From positions 248,001-312,000 of the forward strand of contig CAXXSC010000005.1 of the NCBI GenBank assembly GCA_963668435.2: DNA of 64,000 nt, written 5' to 3'. Position 1 is the stretch's first letter; each line of letters starts with the position of its first letter. The notes beneath the pieces were generated by a model that was not told where the DNA came from, did no database searches, and saw only the letters and a program-made list of their open reading frames with translations. Below are positions 1 through 8,267 of this stretch, piece after piece. Both the position numbers and the translations under genes were made by a program. The DNA is from G963668435 sp963668435. GTDB taxonomy: Bacteria > Latescibacterota > Latescibacteria > Latescibacterales > Latescibacteraceae.

Positions 1-118
1 CGCCGATATATGTCGAATTGACATGCAGGACATGCTTATTGTACAAGTGCCGCATTTTTTTATAAATTTCACTGATAGTGCGTTCACCTACAACCTCCCG
101 GTAGTTGTCGATACTCAT
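1..118 (-). CDS. GT4 glycosyltransferase, TreT-like (N-terminal fragment, runs off window)
   Basis: This is the first 39 codons of a gene that continues beyond the left edge. Reading down from the ATG at 118 gives MSIDNYREVVGERTI, then KHVLHVNSTYIG. The LHVNST-Y-G motif just before the edge is the N-terminal nucleotide-binding start of retaining GT4 enzymes of the trehalose synthase TreT and glucosyl-phosphoglycerate synthase type. A good ribosome site (GGAGGG, about 123-128) precedes the ATG. The gap to the otsAB stop is 11 bp, so the two genes are probably one operon. The acceptor sugar cannot be judged from 39 residues; another GT4 activity is possible. Confidence 0.6.
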   Translation of the reverse strand, partial: MSIDNYREVVGERTISEIYKKMRHLYNKHVLHVNSTYIG

Positions 119-129
119 TGGTCCCTCCG

Positions 130-2325
130 TTACTGGTTGGTTTCTTCTGCGATATTCGATAAAAGATTTCTGAATTCGCTCACTGAATTGACACTGAACT
201 TGGCCATTGTCGGTGGAATGCCCACCTTGATAGAATAGGCCCGTTCCGGCAGCACCTGGAACAGATCCTCATCGGTCCGGTCATCTCCGGCGGCGAGGAT
301 AAAATCGTACTGCTCGTTCCCGATCCATTTCAATGCGGCGTTCCCCTTGTTCACACCCACATTCTTGACCTCGAGCACCTTGTTTCCCTCGAGGACACCG
401 ATTCCGAGATTCGAGGTGAAATGAATGACATCCTCTTTCAATTCCATCGCACGCTGAATCCCAAGGCCCGGCTCGACCCTCCGGTAATGCCACGCGAGTG
501 AATAGCCCTTTTCCTCGATCAGCGAACCGGGTGTCCTGTCACGATAGCGTTCGAGGATCGGCCTGATCTCTTCCTTCCAGTGATCGGACTGCGGTTCGGA
601 AAGATCCCAGTCTTCACCGGGCTCCTTGATCCAGACACCGTGCTCCGCGATGAGATAGATATTGAAATGCTTGAACCAGACCTCGAGCGTATCCTTGTCG
701 CGGCCGCTGATTATGATTATATCATTTTTTTCGTCCGCGGACAGCTTGATCAGAAGACGGAGGATGTCCTTGTCCGGAATCGCCTTCTCGGGCACCTGTT
801 CGAAATCCTTGAGCGTGCCGTCATAATCGAGAAGTATCAAGCGTTTTTCGCTCTTCCGGTAATCTGTTTTTATTTTCTTTTTCAGGTGTGCTGTCAGTTT
901 CCGTGATAGCAATTGACTCTCCTGGCTCTTAATCTTCACAAGCTGTTTCATGAAATCGTCAGCCCACATGTTGACATCATACACCTTGAGAAGTTTCTGC
1001 ATGATCCGGTTGCGCTCGACCTGTTCCTGTTCCGGCATTGTCAGCGCGTTATAAATAGCCTCGACAACACGGACCGTATTGTTGGGATTGACAATGAGCG
1101 CCTCGGTCAGCTCTTTCGCCGCACCGGCCATTTCACTGAGGACAAGGACACCTTTGCCATCGGACTTCGAGGCGATATATTCCTTTGCAATAAGGTTCAT
1201 GCCGTCGCGTTCAGGCGTGACAAGGCAGACATCGGCAAGATTGTAGAGTGCGTTCAAATCATTGAAATCCAGACTGTTATAGATATACACAACCGGTGTC
1301 CAGTCTATATCGCCATGCTTGCCGTTGATATGCCCGACTTTCTCGTCGACATCCTTTTTCAACATGCGGTAATGCTCGACTTTCGTACGGGAGGGGACTG
1401 CCACCAGTATCAGGGTCACTTTCCCTTTGTACTCGGGATATTTCTCGAGGAAACGGTCGAATGCGGTCAGGCGGCCCGCGATGCCTTTCGTGTAGTCCAG
1501 ACGGTCGACAGAAAGGATGACTTTCTGATTTTTCAGGCGTTTCCGGTATTTCCCCATTTTTTTCTGCACCACGGGGGATTTCCCTGCCTCGGCAAAACGG
1601 TTGTAATCGATACCCATGGGGAATGAATCGACCTTGAGAAGCCGGAATCCCATCTGGATATGTCCGAACACATGCTCGATACCGAACCTGTTCCGCATAC
1701 TGCTCAGGAAATGCCTGACATAATCATATATATGGAAACCAATGAGATCGGCTCCCAAAAGGCCCTCGAGCAGTTCTCTGCGCCAGGGAAGAATCCGGAA
1801 AACCTCGAACGACGGAAACGGAATGTGAAGGAAAAATCCGATGGTGAGATCAGGCATCTTCTCCCGCAGCATCTGAGGCAGAAGCAGAAGCTGGTAATCG
1901 TGCACCCAGACAATATCGCCGGGATTCGCTTCCCTGATGACCGCCTCGCAGAATATACGGTTCACCTTGTAATAGGCGTCCCACAGCTGCTCATTGAACA
2001 CCGTGTACTGGGTGAAATAATGGAAAAGCGGCCAGATGGTCCTGTTGGAAAAGCCCGAATAGTAGCTGTCGATATCTTTCTGGCTGAGAAAAACGGGGAT
2101 GAAATTGTCACGATCCAGTTTTTCTGTAATGTTCTTTTTTTGCTCGCTGGTGAGCTTGTTCGCGGCAATACCCGGCCAGCCGATCCATTTCCCTTCGAAA
2201 GACCCCTGGAAAAGCGATCCCAATCCGGTTGCAAGGCCGCCGGCACTCGGCTTGAACGATACATTTGATCCGCGTTTCGAAGCACTTACCGGAAGACGGT
2301 TTGAAACAATCAGAAGTTTACTCAT
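130..2325 (-). CDS. otsAB: Bifunctional trehalose-6-phosphate synthase / trehalose-6-phosphate phosphatase
   Basis: The 731-residue cytoplasmic enzyme makes trehalose from UDP- or ADP-glucose and glucose-6-phosphate and then removes the phosphate. Residues 1 to about 480 are a GT20 synthase: the N-terminal SNRLP start, the GGLATGL loop, the WVHDYQLLLLP motif, HIPFPS and the DGMNL-KEY nucleotide-sugar motif are all present. From about residue 495 a HAD phosphatase begins, with the catalytic ILLDYDGTL motif and a later GDDRTDEDLF motif for the metal-binding aspartates. The fused length is normal for such fusions; E. coli has two separate proteins. The product is a compatible solute for osmotic or desiccation stress. 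The neighbouring GT4 gene 11 bp downstream supports a sugar/osmolyte locus. Confidence 0.95.
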   Translation of the reverse strand: MSKLLIVSNRLPVSASKRGSNVSFKPSAGGLATGLGSLFQGSFEGKWIGWPGIAANKLTSEQKKNITEKLDRDNFIPVFLSQKDIDSYYSGFSNRTIWPLFHYFTQYTVFNEQLWDAYYKVNRIFCEAVIREANPGDIVWVHDYQLLLLPQMLREKMPDLTIGFFLHIPFPSFEVFRILPWRRELLEGLLGADLIGFHIYDYVRHFLSSMRNRFGIEHVFGHIQMGFRLLKVDSFPMGIDYNRFAEAGKSPVVQKKMGKYRKRLKNQKVILSVDRLDYTKGIAGRLTAFDRFLEKYPEYKGKVTLILVAVPSRTKVEHYRMLKKDVDEKVGHINGKHGDIDWTPVVYIYNSLDFNDLNALYNLADVCLVTPERDGMNLIAKEYIASKSDGKGVLVLSEMAGAAKELTEALIVNPNNTVRVVEAIYNALTMPEQEQVERNRIMQKLLKVYDVNMWADDFMKQLVKIKSQESQLLSRKLTAHLKKKIKTDYRKSEKRLILLDYDGTLKDFEQVPEKAIPDKDILRLLIKLSADEKNDIIIISGRDKDTLEVWFKHFNIYLIAEHGVWIKEPGEDWDLSEPQSDHWKEEIRPILERYRDRTPGSLIEEKGYSLAWHYRRVEPGLGIQRAMELKEDVIHFTSNLGIGVLEGNKVLEVKNVGVNKGNAALKWIGNEQYDFILAAGDDRTDEDLFQVLPERAYSIKVGIPPTMAKFSVNSVSEFRNLLSNIAEETNQ

Positions 2326-2358
2326 TACACAACTCTTTTCTCTTTGAATCCTTTTTAC

Positions 2359-2387
2359 ACTATAACAATAATTACCGGATAATGCAA
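2359..2387 (-). promoter_or_regulatory. Sigma70-type promoter of otsAB
   Basis: On the minus strand a TTGCAT -35 element (2382-2387) and a TATAGT -10 element (2359-2364) are separated by exactly 17 bp, with the otsAB ATG about 34 bp downstream. This is inferred from consensus match only. Confidence 0.55.
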
Positions 2388-2550
2388 ATCAGCCCCGGAA
2401 CATTGACCGTTTTCCAGGGACATCGGACGCGTTCATACGCATAGAATCAACAGTATCGTGAATCTAAATAATGGTCGCACTGAGGTGGGAGGATAGTCGA
2501 GGAACAGTTCACCGGAACTTTCACCGATCATTTCAAGCTCCCGAAATGGC

Positions 2551-2576
2551 AAAAAAAGGCGCCGTTGCCGACGCCT
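2551..2576 (-). terminator. Rho-independent terminator after the disrupted peptidase gene
   Basis: On the minus strand an AGGCG...CGCCT stem with a GC-rich interior is followed by seven T. It lies about 26 bp past the last stop of the pseudogene at 2602, where a terminator is expected. Confidence 0.6.
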
Positions 2577-2601
2577 CCATAATCGAGATATAATTGGTAG
2601 T

Positions 2602-5238
2602 CTACTTGATCAGCAACATCTTGCCGCTTTTCGCGAAATCCTTGCTTTCCAGACGGTAGAAATACACGCCGCTGGCAAGGTCACTGCCGTCGAAAACAGC
2701 GCTGTGTTTCCCGGCGCTCATGTAGTTATCGACCAGTGTGGCGACTTTCTGGCCGTTCGAGTTGAAGACCGCAAGTTTCACGTTGCCGGGTTTGGCAAGC
2801 GTATAATGCAGTGTCGTTGCCGGGTTGGCCGGGTTGGGGCTGATGGTGACAGAGAGTGAGGAAGACTCAACGCTTCCAAACGCCTCATCTTCTTCAAAAG
2901 ATTCGTTTACACCGTAATATTTGTCCCGATAGCGTGACGGTATATATTCTATACCCGCCGCCTCATATGCCGTTCGCAAACTTTTCTGCCCGGGATTTAT
3001 CATTGACGCCTTGTTGGCAAGCTCCAGGCTTTTCGCTGTGTCATCCAGATAATCGCCAAATATCTCGGCAGCCCTGGCAAGCATTTCCACTTCCATCGAT
3101 GTGCCTTTATATTATGCGCTCTTAACTTCGAAGTCACGGGCTGCCTGCTCATATTTACCTTCTCGAAGCAAAATGTCGCTGAGGACAAAATCGAGCGACG
3201 CATGGTACCATCCTTTGGAAACACTCATTTCGTTTTCGATCAGAGTTTTCAATTTTCCATAATCGCGGTCGAATTTGTCCTGGATTCTCAGGATTGCAGT
3301 CAGAATAAATTTTCTGATATAGTGGTCTGTTTCGATTGCAAGCGCCTGGTAATATGTGTCAAGCGCCAACATATGGTCGCCATCAGCTTCGTATATCTGC
3401 GCTTTTTCAAACAGAGCGATCTCTCGAAAAGTACGGGCCGCTTTTTCAGCCCCGGCTGCGCCTACCGGTCCGGTTTTATGATTGTCATAATCGACATTTG
3501 CCGCATATTCAAATAGCGTGTCTGATGGCGGATTGACGCCCCACCAGTTGTTTTGCGCATAAATCGAGCCGGTTGACGGATTATGAACAGCCTTGAAACT
3601 CCCGCCAGGATCGATATTATTGTTGCCGTTCAAACCGGGCCCCTCAAGGCAGATTCTGCAATATGAATTGACTTTAATGCTGTGATTGAGATTATTCGAC
3701 TGAATATCGCAATAATCGACCGTGGCGCTCGTGCTCGATGACGAGACTTCGATCCCATAATCGCTGTTTCTGACTGTGACAAACTGGACATTGGGATTCG
3801 CGCTGCTGCCGTTGATTGTAATGCCGTTCGGATTGAATGACGCCGAGTTGTTATTGCATATAATGTAATCCACGACTGGCCCGCAGCTGTTGACATAAAC
3901 AGCTTCGGAAGAACAGTTGTTGATTGTAATCACATTCGAGCCGTTCACCAAGCCACCGGCATTTCCTATGTCAAGTCCGCATACGGCATTCTCAATTGTA
4001 ATGGCCCCGTCGACATCCAACACGCCCGACGACAGAATATCGATCCCGCTCCAGTATGAGCCGCCCAGCTTTGTGAATGTCGCGCCGCTTTTCGCATTGA
4101 GCGTTCCCGTGCCGCTGACGTTTATCTCTTTACCGGCATTAGCCTTGACGGTCGCATTGCTGTTTACGGTGAATGTGCCGAAGGATACGGTCAGATCGCC
4201 ATAGAGGTTCAGCGTCTTCGATGACGGAAGCGAGGTGTTGCTGCTCACGGTGTGGTTGGCGTTGATATAGGCTTCTTCGCCGGTCTTGAAACTGTTTCCC
4301 AGAGCCGTGGACAAAGAACTGAAAAAATAGGGCGTTATTTTGGCTTTGCAGCTTGTGTTGACGCTGGCGTAAAAGTTATCCCAACTTTCCATTTTCAATT
4401 GAAGTTGCCCCATATAAACTCGAAAATATCCATTGTCCGCCCAAGAGCTGCCCATGCTGTCTTAACATATCCAGTAATGGTTATCTGGATTGGGATCGCT
4501 GTCATCATAGTCAACGATGACAACGGAATGACCAGGGGCATAAGGAAATGGATACAACCAGGTTGGCCCAAATGAACACCTGTATATTCCAGTTGGATTA
4601 TTTTCAAAGAATGGATCAAAATCGTCATACAAAAAGAACGATGCGGTTACAGGACTTGAATTCAATGCACTTTTAATTGCAGAAATTCCGTATATTCTCG
4701 TAGTATCTACAATGGCATAATAGGCATCGTCAAAATTCGGGGCCGAATTAATTCCATCTTCACATGAAATACCATTCGTTAGCACATACTTTAACGCTTC
4801 GGTCGTTGTACCAGTGTTGCCACATGTTTTATTACATCCTTCCATGATTTCGTATTCATCGAGATCGATGTTAATATTGGATCCATAAAGATCGTGCAAC
4901 AAGCCCTCAACAACACCTGTGACTGCATGACACCAGCAATTGTCACAATAGCCCTGATTTTCTATAGAACTCATGAGCGGACGCCAATTGTGACCGGTCA
5001 TGGCGACTTTTTCTGCTGAAAACTCTTTTTTGAACTGCTTTTTATAGTCATACACCATTTTTTTGAAACGTGCTTCATCTTGACGATGGTATTCGAGGTC
5101 GACTGTCGTACCACATCTTCTTCTAATTTCTTTTCTCGAATATTTTGCCTTTTCATTGCCTCCAACTTCCTCGTTTTTCATGGCTTGAGCATTGAAGGAC
5201 AACAACAGAACTGTTATTAATACAGTGATATTTTTCAT
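2602..5238 (-). pseudogene. Secreted papain-family (C1A) cysteine peptidase with beta-helix-like region, TPR-like region and T9SS sorting domain, broken by two in-frame TAA codons
   Basis: One continuous frame of 879 codons runs from the ATG at 5238 to 2602, interrupted by TAA at 4462-4464 and TAA at 3112-3114. Residues 1-19 are a Sec signal peptide. The papain core follows: oxyanion Gln95, catalytic Cys101 in QGYCDNCWCHA, and His237 in PGHSVVIVDYDD. The Asn motif is hit by the first stop: the frame reads YWIC, stop, DSMGSSWADNGYF where families have K-N/D-S-W-G. The middle section is rich in NGS/NNC repeats like a right-handed beta-helix, then comes a helical TPR-like region spanning the second stop. 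The last ~85 residues are a T9SS type A sorting domain (SPNPANP start, SGVYFYRLES, terminal KMLLIK). The start overlaps the upstream lipoprotein stop (ATGA). Either it is a decayed gene or the stops are recoded; decay is more likely. Confidence 0.8.
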
Positions 5239-5984
5239 TTCTCATCCTCCCAGTCTAACACTCCATAGCGTTCTATTGGTATTTTGTGAAGCGCCGTGTA
5301 TTTATCACTTTCCAAGACCACCATTCTCTTATAATCACCTCTTCTCCTCAGCATAAAATGCTTTGTTCGACTTGGCAGACTTAGATACCAAATCGTTCCT
5401 AAATGCCATTCAGTACTTACATACGTCCAAGAATTATAGGGCCGATTACAGTATCTGTACCATGAATCTTCGTCTTCGATCTCGAGTTCAGGATAGTTTT
5501 CGACCATCCATACTAAAAATTCCTCAGGCAGAATGTCAGTTAGATGTCCTCGAGGATACAGACCGCGATAATCGCCTTCATCCAACTTCACCGTAAACTC
5601 AACAGCCGCGCTCGTATCCCCATGAGCATGCGACAGATTAAGTGCATAGTCTCCCATGGCCATAGTCGAATCGGGCTTGACAACGATTTCCGAAACCGGC
5701 TTGTCTCTGTCGATGCTTTCGCGGTACAATTCCGCATTCAGCTCGGGCGCGGCAGTGAGATTGAGACGGACATCACCAGCGAACAGCGAATCGGGCAGAA
5801 GTTGAATAAGGAAGATGCCGCCACCGCCGGGATAGGTAACGCAACTCGTTTGAGAAACGGCGAGCGAGTAGCTTCCCCGGTCTCTGCCGCCGGAAGAGCC
5901 GCCGTTTTTGCTGTCCGAAAACAGGCAGCCCGCCATTACAGTCAACAGCCATGCGATAAGCACAAACACTATGGGACGTCTCAT
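5235..5984 (-). CDS. Putative lipoprotein, unknown function
   Basis: The 249-residue protein starts with a lipoprotein signal peptide and lipobox (LTVMAGC, Cys at residue 20), then a Gly/Ser-rich linker typical of surface or outer-membrane lipoproteins. The following ~90 residues look like a beta-sandwich (alternating hydrophobics, a proline/glycine-rich SCVTYPGGGG start). The C-terminal half is rich in Trp, Tyr, Arg and acidic residues. I do not recognise a family. A GAGGTG ribosome site precedes the ATG. Its stop overlaps the start of the cysteine peptidase gene, so the two were probably co-translated; it may be an inhibitor, chaperone or anchoring partner of that peptidase, but that is only a guess from position. 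Confidence 0.75.
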   Translation of the reverse strand: MRRPIVFVLIAWLLTVMAGCLFSDSKNGGSSGGRDRGSYSLAVSQTSCVTYPGGGGIFLIQLLPDSLFAGDVRLNLTAAPELNAELYRESIDRDKPVSEIVVKPDSTMAMGDYALNLSHAHGDTSAAVEFTVKLDEGDYRGLYPRGHLTDILPEEFLVWMVENYPELEIEDEDSWYRYCNRPYNSWTYVSTEWHLGTIWYLSLPSRTKHFMLRRRGDYKRMVVLESDKYTALHKIPIERYGVLDWEDEK

Positions 5985-6173
5985 AACAACACCTCATCAC
6001 GCATCAATCCAACGTTTCCGCTCTATCTACTACAGAAAAGCTACGGTAAAACAGCAATATCGTCAAGTCATATCACATCACCACCTTCCCACTATCATCA
6101 TAACATTCAGGTTAGCGATTCAAGGGGCAGCAACGACACTCTGTTACATCCAGAATAAAGAAAACATGATAGC

Positions 6174-6182
6174 CTACCGCAT
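6174..6182 (-). other. Minimal leader ORF (Met-Arg-stop), copy 1
   Basis: On the minus strand a near-perfect ribosome site (AGGGAGGT, 6188-6195) is followed 5 nt later by ATG CGG TAG. The same arrangement is kept in the second repeat copy. It sits in the predicted leader between the promoter and the lipoprotein ATG. A regulatory start-stop ORF is possible; it could also be chance. Confidence 0.35.
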
Positions 6183-6232
6183 AACACACCTCCCTGCAAT
6201 ACAAAAACACCACCGACACAACTAATCGCATA

Positions 6233-6266
6233 GTATCAGCACCCCCCCCCCATACATATTTGTCAA
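6233..6266 (-). promoter_or_regulatory. Candidate phase-variable promoter with G10 tract in the spacer
   Basis: On the minus strand a consensus TTGACA -35 element (6261-6266) is followed by a spacer holding ten consecutive G (C on the plus strand, 6242-6251) and then TGATAC (6233-6238) as the best -10. The spacer is 22 bp as written, longer than the usual 16-18. The second copy of the repeat has TTGACA, 18 bp, TAATAC with the G tract interrupted. Confidence 0.5.
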
Positions 6267-6504
6267 GTTATATTTTTGCAAATATTGCAAATAACTCAAT
6301 GGTGTATTGCTATTGGGAGCAGCCAGCAGAATCCGGTAAATTCTAAGTGCAATATTATGAACATAATATGAAATACTAAAACCAAAAGTCTTCTTATATG
6401 TCAGTGTGCTGCTTATCTGAAAGTAAATACAATCAGACTCGGCAGAGATACGTCATTTCATCATTATCATTGTGTTTTGGCAATTTCATATTACATTATC
6501 AGCA

Positions 6505-6903
6505 TCAATAACTATTACGGGCAATACTTCTTTCCCTTATTGGCCATAATTGCTGTTCAGTCCACAAATAATCACTGGGAGTCGTTGAACAACCCGTAAA
6601 ATATCTATTTGGATATGCGCTTATAATACCATTAAACTTCTCAAGAGATGAAGATACATTAAGGCAGTTGATACTTCTATCAACTGATAATGCAAATACC
6701 TTACCTCCTAACCGACGTTCCATTTCCTTTCTAAACTTGCGTGGTGTTACTTTGTCCACTTAATAAGGATTTATAATATTATTAATATTATCTATATAAT
6801 TTTCTACAACTATAATTATCTCTCCTAAATTACAACTTGACAGTTCTTGTGCTGAAGAAATCATTGAAAGAATGATAGTCGCACCAAAAATGAACCTTTT
6901 CAT
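6505..6903 (-). pseudogene. Small exported protein gene interrupted by in-frame TAA, 3' end running into repeat R
   Basis: The frame starts at an ATG overlapping the upstream lipoprotein stop (TAATG at 6901-6905). It encodes a Sec-type signal peptide (MKRFIFGATIILSMISSAQ) and about 28 more residues, then TAA at 6760-6762, then another 84 residues in the same frame to TGA at 6505. The last handful of codons lie inside repeat R copy 1, so the original C-terminus was probably replaced when the repeat was placed here. I recognise no domain in the second half (basic start, two Cys, Trp/Tyr near the end). It takes the same position behind a lipoprotein gene as the disrupted cysteine peptidase does in the neighbouring cassette. 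It could alternatively be two small ORFs, the second starting at GTG 6759. Confidence 0.5.
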
Positions 6904-7613
6904 TATTCCATCTCCTTGCGTATTGAGAATTCGATATCCGGAAACATGATGTCAACTCTGAAGTCGTGAGCAAGCTTATAAAATCTCTCGTTCGGATGAT
7001 GATATTCACCACCAGAAACCTGGTAATAAGTATTACCTTGAATTTTACTGCTGGTCAAAATTTCAAAATCACCAGTTTTGACAATCTGAAAAACATCCAA
7101 CGAATCATAATTAGCTTTCACAGAAAAATAAGTAGAAAGTGGATTGTAAATGGGATATTTCATCAAATGAGCATCTTCATTCAAGCTTAATATCGGAGTG
7201 TAATCGATGCTCTCGCTCACACTTTCCGAAAGCGCAATTCCCGAACGTTTATCAGCCAAATGATCACTCCCGTCAAACACAAGGTCAAAAATGCCATCGG
7301 GCAAATGGTCGAATACGAACGAAAGGCTCTGACTGTACATCACGGAGTCTGGATGTATCGTCAAGCATTTTGTCGCTACCGGTGGATCATAGTCGTTCGT
7401 ATCATATACGGTGAGAGTCATATATTCCAGTGACTTATCCCATTTGTCGACATAAAAATCGCTCTCATCGGGCGGTCTGTATTGTATGCTTCCCTGTATC
7501 GTATTCTCGCCTTTCGGCCATTGATCGCTCTTCGGTCCCGAGGGACTGTCGTCTGAACAGTCGATCAAAAACGCTGAAAACAATAATACAGGAATTGCCA
7601 GGTAATGTCTCAT
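6903..7613 (-). CDS. Putative lipoprotein, unknown function
   Basis: The 236-residue protein begins with a lipoprotein signal and lipobox (FSAFLIDC, Cys at residue 19) followed by a DDSPSGPKSD linker. The rest is predicted mostly beta (repeated Tyr/Asp/Ser-rich strands such as YMTLTVYDTNDYD and SLSFVFDHLPDGIFDLVFDGSD), resembling carboxypeptidase-regulatory or DUF-type beta-sandwich lipoproteins, but I assign no family. It is not detectably similar to the lipoprotein at 5235-5984 although both sit behind copies of the same upstream repeat. Its stop overlaps the next start (TAATG), implying translational coupling. Confidence 0.7.
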   Translation of the reverse strand: MRHYLAIPVLLFSAFLIDCSDDSPSGPKSDQWPKGENTIQGSIQYRPPDESDFYVDKWDKSLEYMTLTVYDTNDYDPPVATKCLTIHPDSVMYSQSLSFVFDHLPDGIFDLVFDGSDHLADKRSGIALSESVSESIDYTPILSLNEDAHLMKYPIYNPLSTYFSVKANYDSLDVFQIVKTGDFEILTSSKIQGNTYYQVSGGEYHHPNERFYKLAHDFRVDIMFPDIEFSIRKEME

Positions 7614-7792
7614 AATCCATCTCGATGTTTGAATTCAGATTTAACTCGCATACTGCAAAATTATTACTTTTTAATTTATTTTCAAGCCATTCCACATCAC
7701 CACCTTCCCACTATCATCATAACATTCAGGTTAGCGATTCAAGGGGCAGCAACGACATTCTGTTACATCCAGAATAAAGAAAACATGATAGC

Positions 7793-7801
7793 CTACCGCA
7801 T
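7793..7801 (-). other. Minimal leader ORF (Met-Arg-stop), copy 2
   Basis: ATG CGG TAG on the minus strand preceded by GGGGAGGT, conserved with the first copy at 6174-6182 although neighbouring bases have changed. Confidence 0.35.
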
Positions 7802-7857
7802 AATACACCTCCCCGCAAAACAAAAACACCAACGACACAACTAATCGCATAGTAACA

Positions 7858-7887
7858 GTATTACCCTCCCCCGCACTTGTTTGTCAA
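7858..7887 (-). promoter_or_regulatory. Sigma70-type promoter of the second lipoprotein cassette
   Basis: TTGACA (7882-7887), 18-bp spacer, TAATAC (7858-7863) on the minus strand. The spacer's G tract is broken by an A (GGGGGAGGG), so it should be more stable than the G10 tract in the sister copy. Confidence 0.55.
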
Positions 7888-8174
7888 GTTATTTTTTTGC
7901 AAATAATGCAAGTATTGCAAATGAATCAATGGCGTATTGCTATTGACAGTAGTTAGCAGAATCCAGTGAAACCTAAGTGCAATATTATGAATATAATACA
8001 AAATGAGAAAATCAAAAGTCTTCTTGTATGTCAGTGTGCTGCTTATCTGAAAGTAAATACAATCAGACTCGGCAGAGATACGTCATTTCATCATTATCAT
8101 TGTGTTTTTGGCAATTTCATATTACATTATCAGTATCAATAACTATTACAGGCAATTTCTTTTGCGCAATTGTT

Positions 8175-8203
8175 TTGCCTACTTTAAAAGGCTGCATTAT
8201 ATT
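8175..8203 (+). promoter_or_regulatory. Sigma70-type promoter of the first DUF362 gene
   Basis: TTGCCT (8175-8180), 17 bp, TATATT (8198-8203), about 65 bp before the DUF362 ATG. A 20-bp stretch starting at 8206 is also found (18 of 20 bases) upstream of the CPBP gene at 10563. Confidence 0.5.
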
Positions 8204-8267
8204 GCATAGCATGTTACGATACTTTAATTTGAACCGATGAACTGACGATACGCGAGGAGAACGGAAA

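Larger units (their letters stand above)
6063..6525. repeat. Promoter/leader repeat R, copy 1
   Basis: This ~463-bp segment is repeated in the same orientation at 7682-8156. Two blocks are nearly identical: 6069-6225 (leader side, next to the lipoprotein gene) and about 6393-6525. The centre, holding the promoter and the C10/G10 tract, is more diverged. It fills the 520-bp gap between the lipoprotein at 5984 and the gene ending at 6505, and the last codons of the latter lie inside it. Reading frames differ between copies, so it is not coding apart from possible mini-ORFs. Confidence 0.85.
7682..8156. repeat. Promoter/leader repeat R, copy 2
   Basis: This ~475-bp direct repeat of 6063-6525 lies upstream of the lipoprotein gene that starts at 7613, at nearly the same distance as copy 1 from its lipoprotein. 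It fills most of the gap 7614-8267. Blocks 7688-7844 and about 8015-8156 are almost identical to copy 1; small indels distinguish the copies (for example an extra T in the T run near 8107). Confidence 0.85.

Noticed and set aside
2602..6903. A genetic code in which TAA is read as an amino acid
   Set aside because: Many intact genes in the window (for example otsAB, asd, lysC) end with TAA at the normal family length.
8028..8240. 70-codon plus-strand frame in repeat copy 2
   Set aside because: The matching frame is broken by an indel in copy 1, so the repeat is not coding there.
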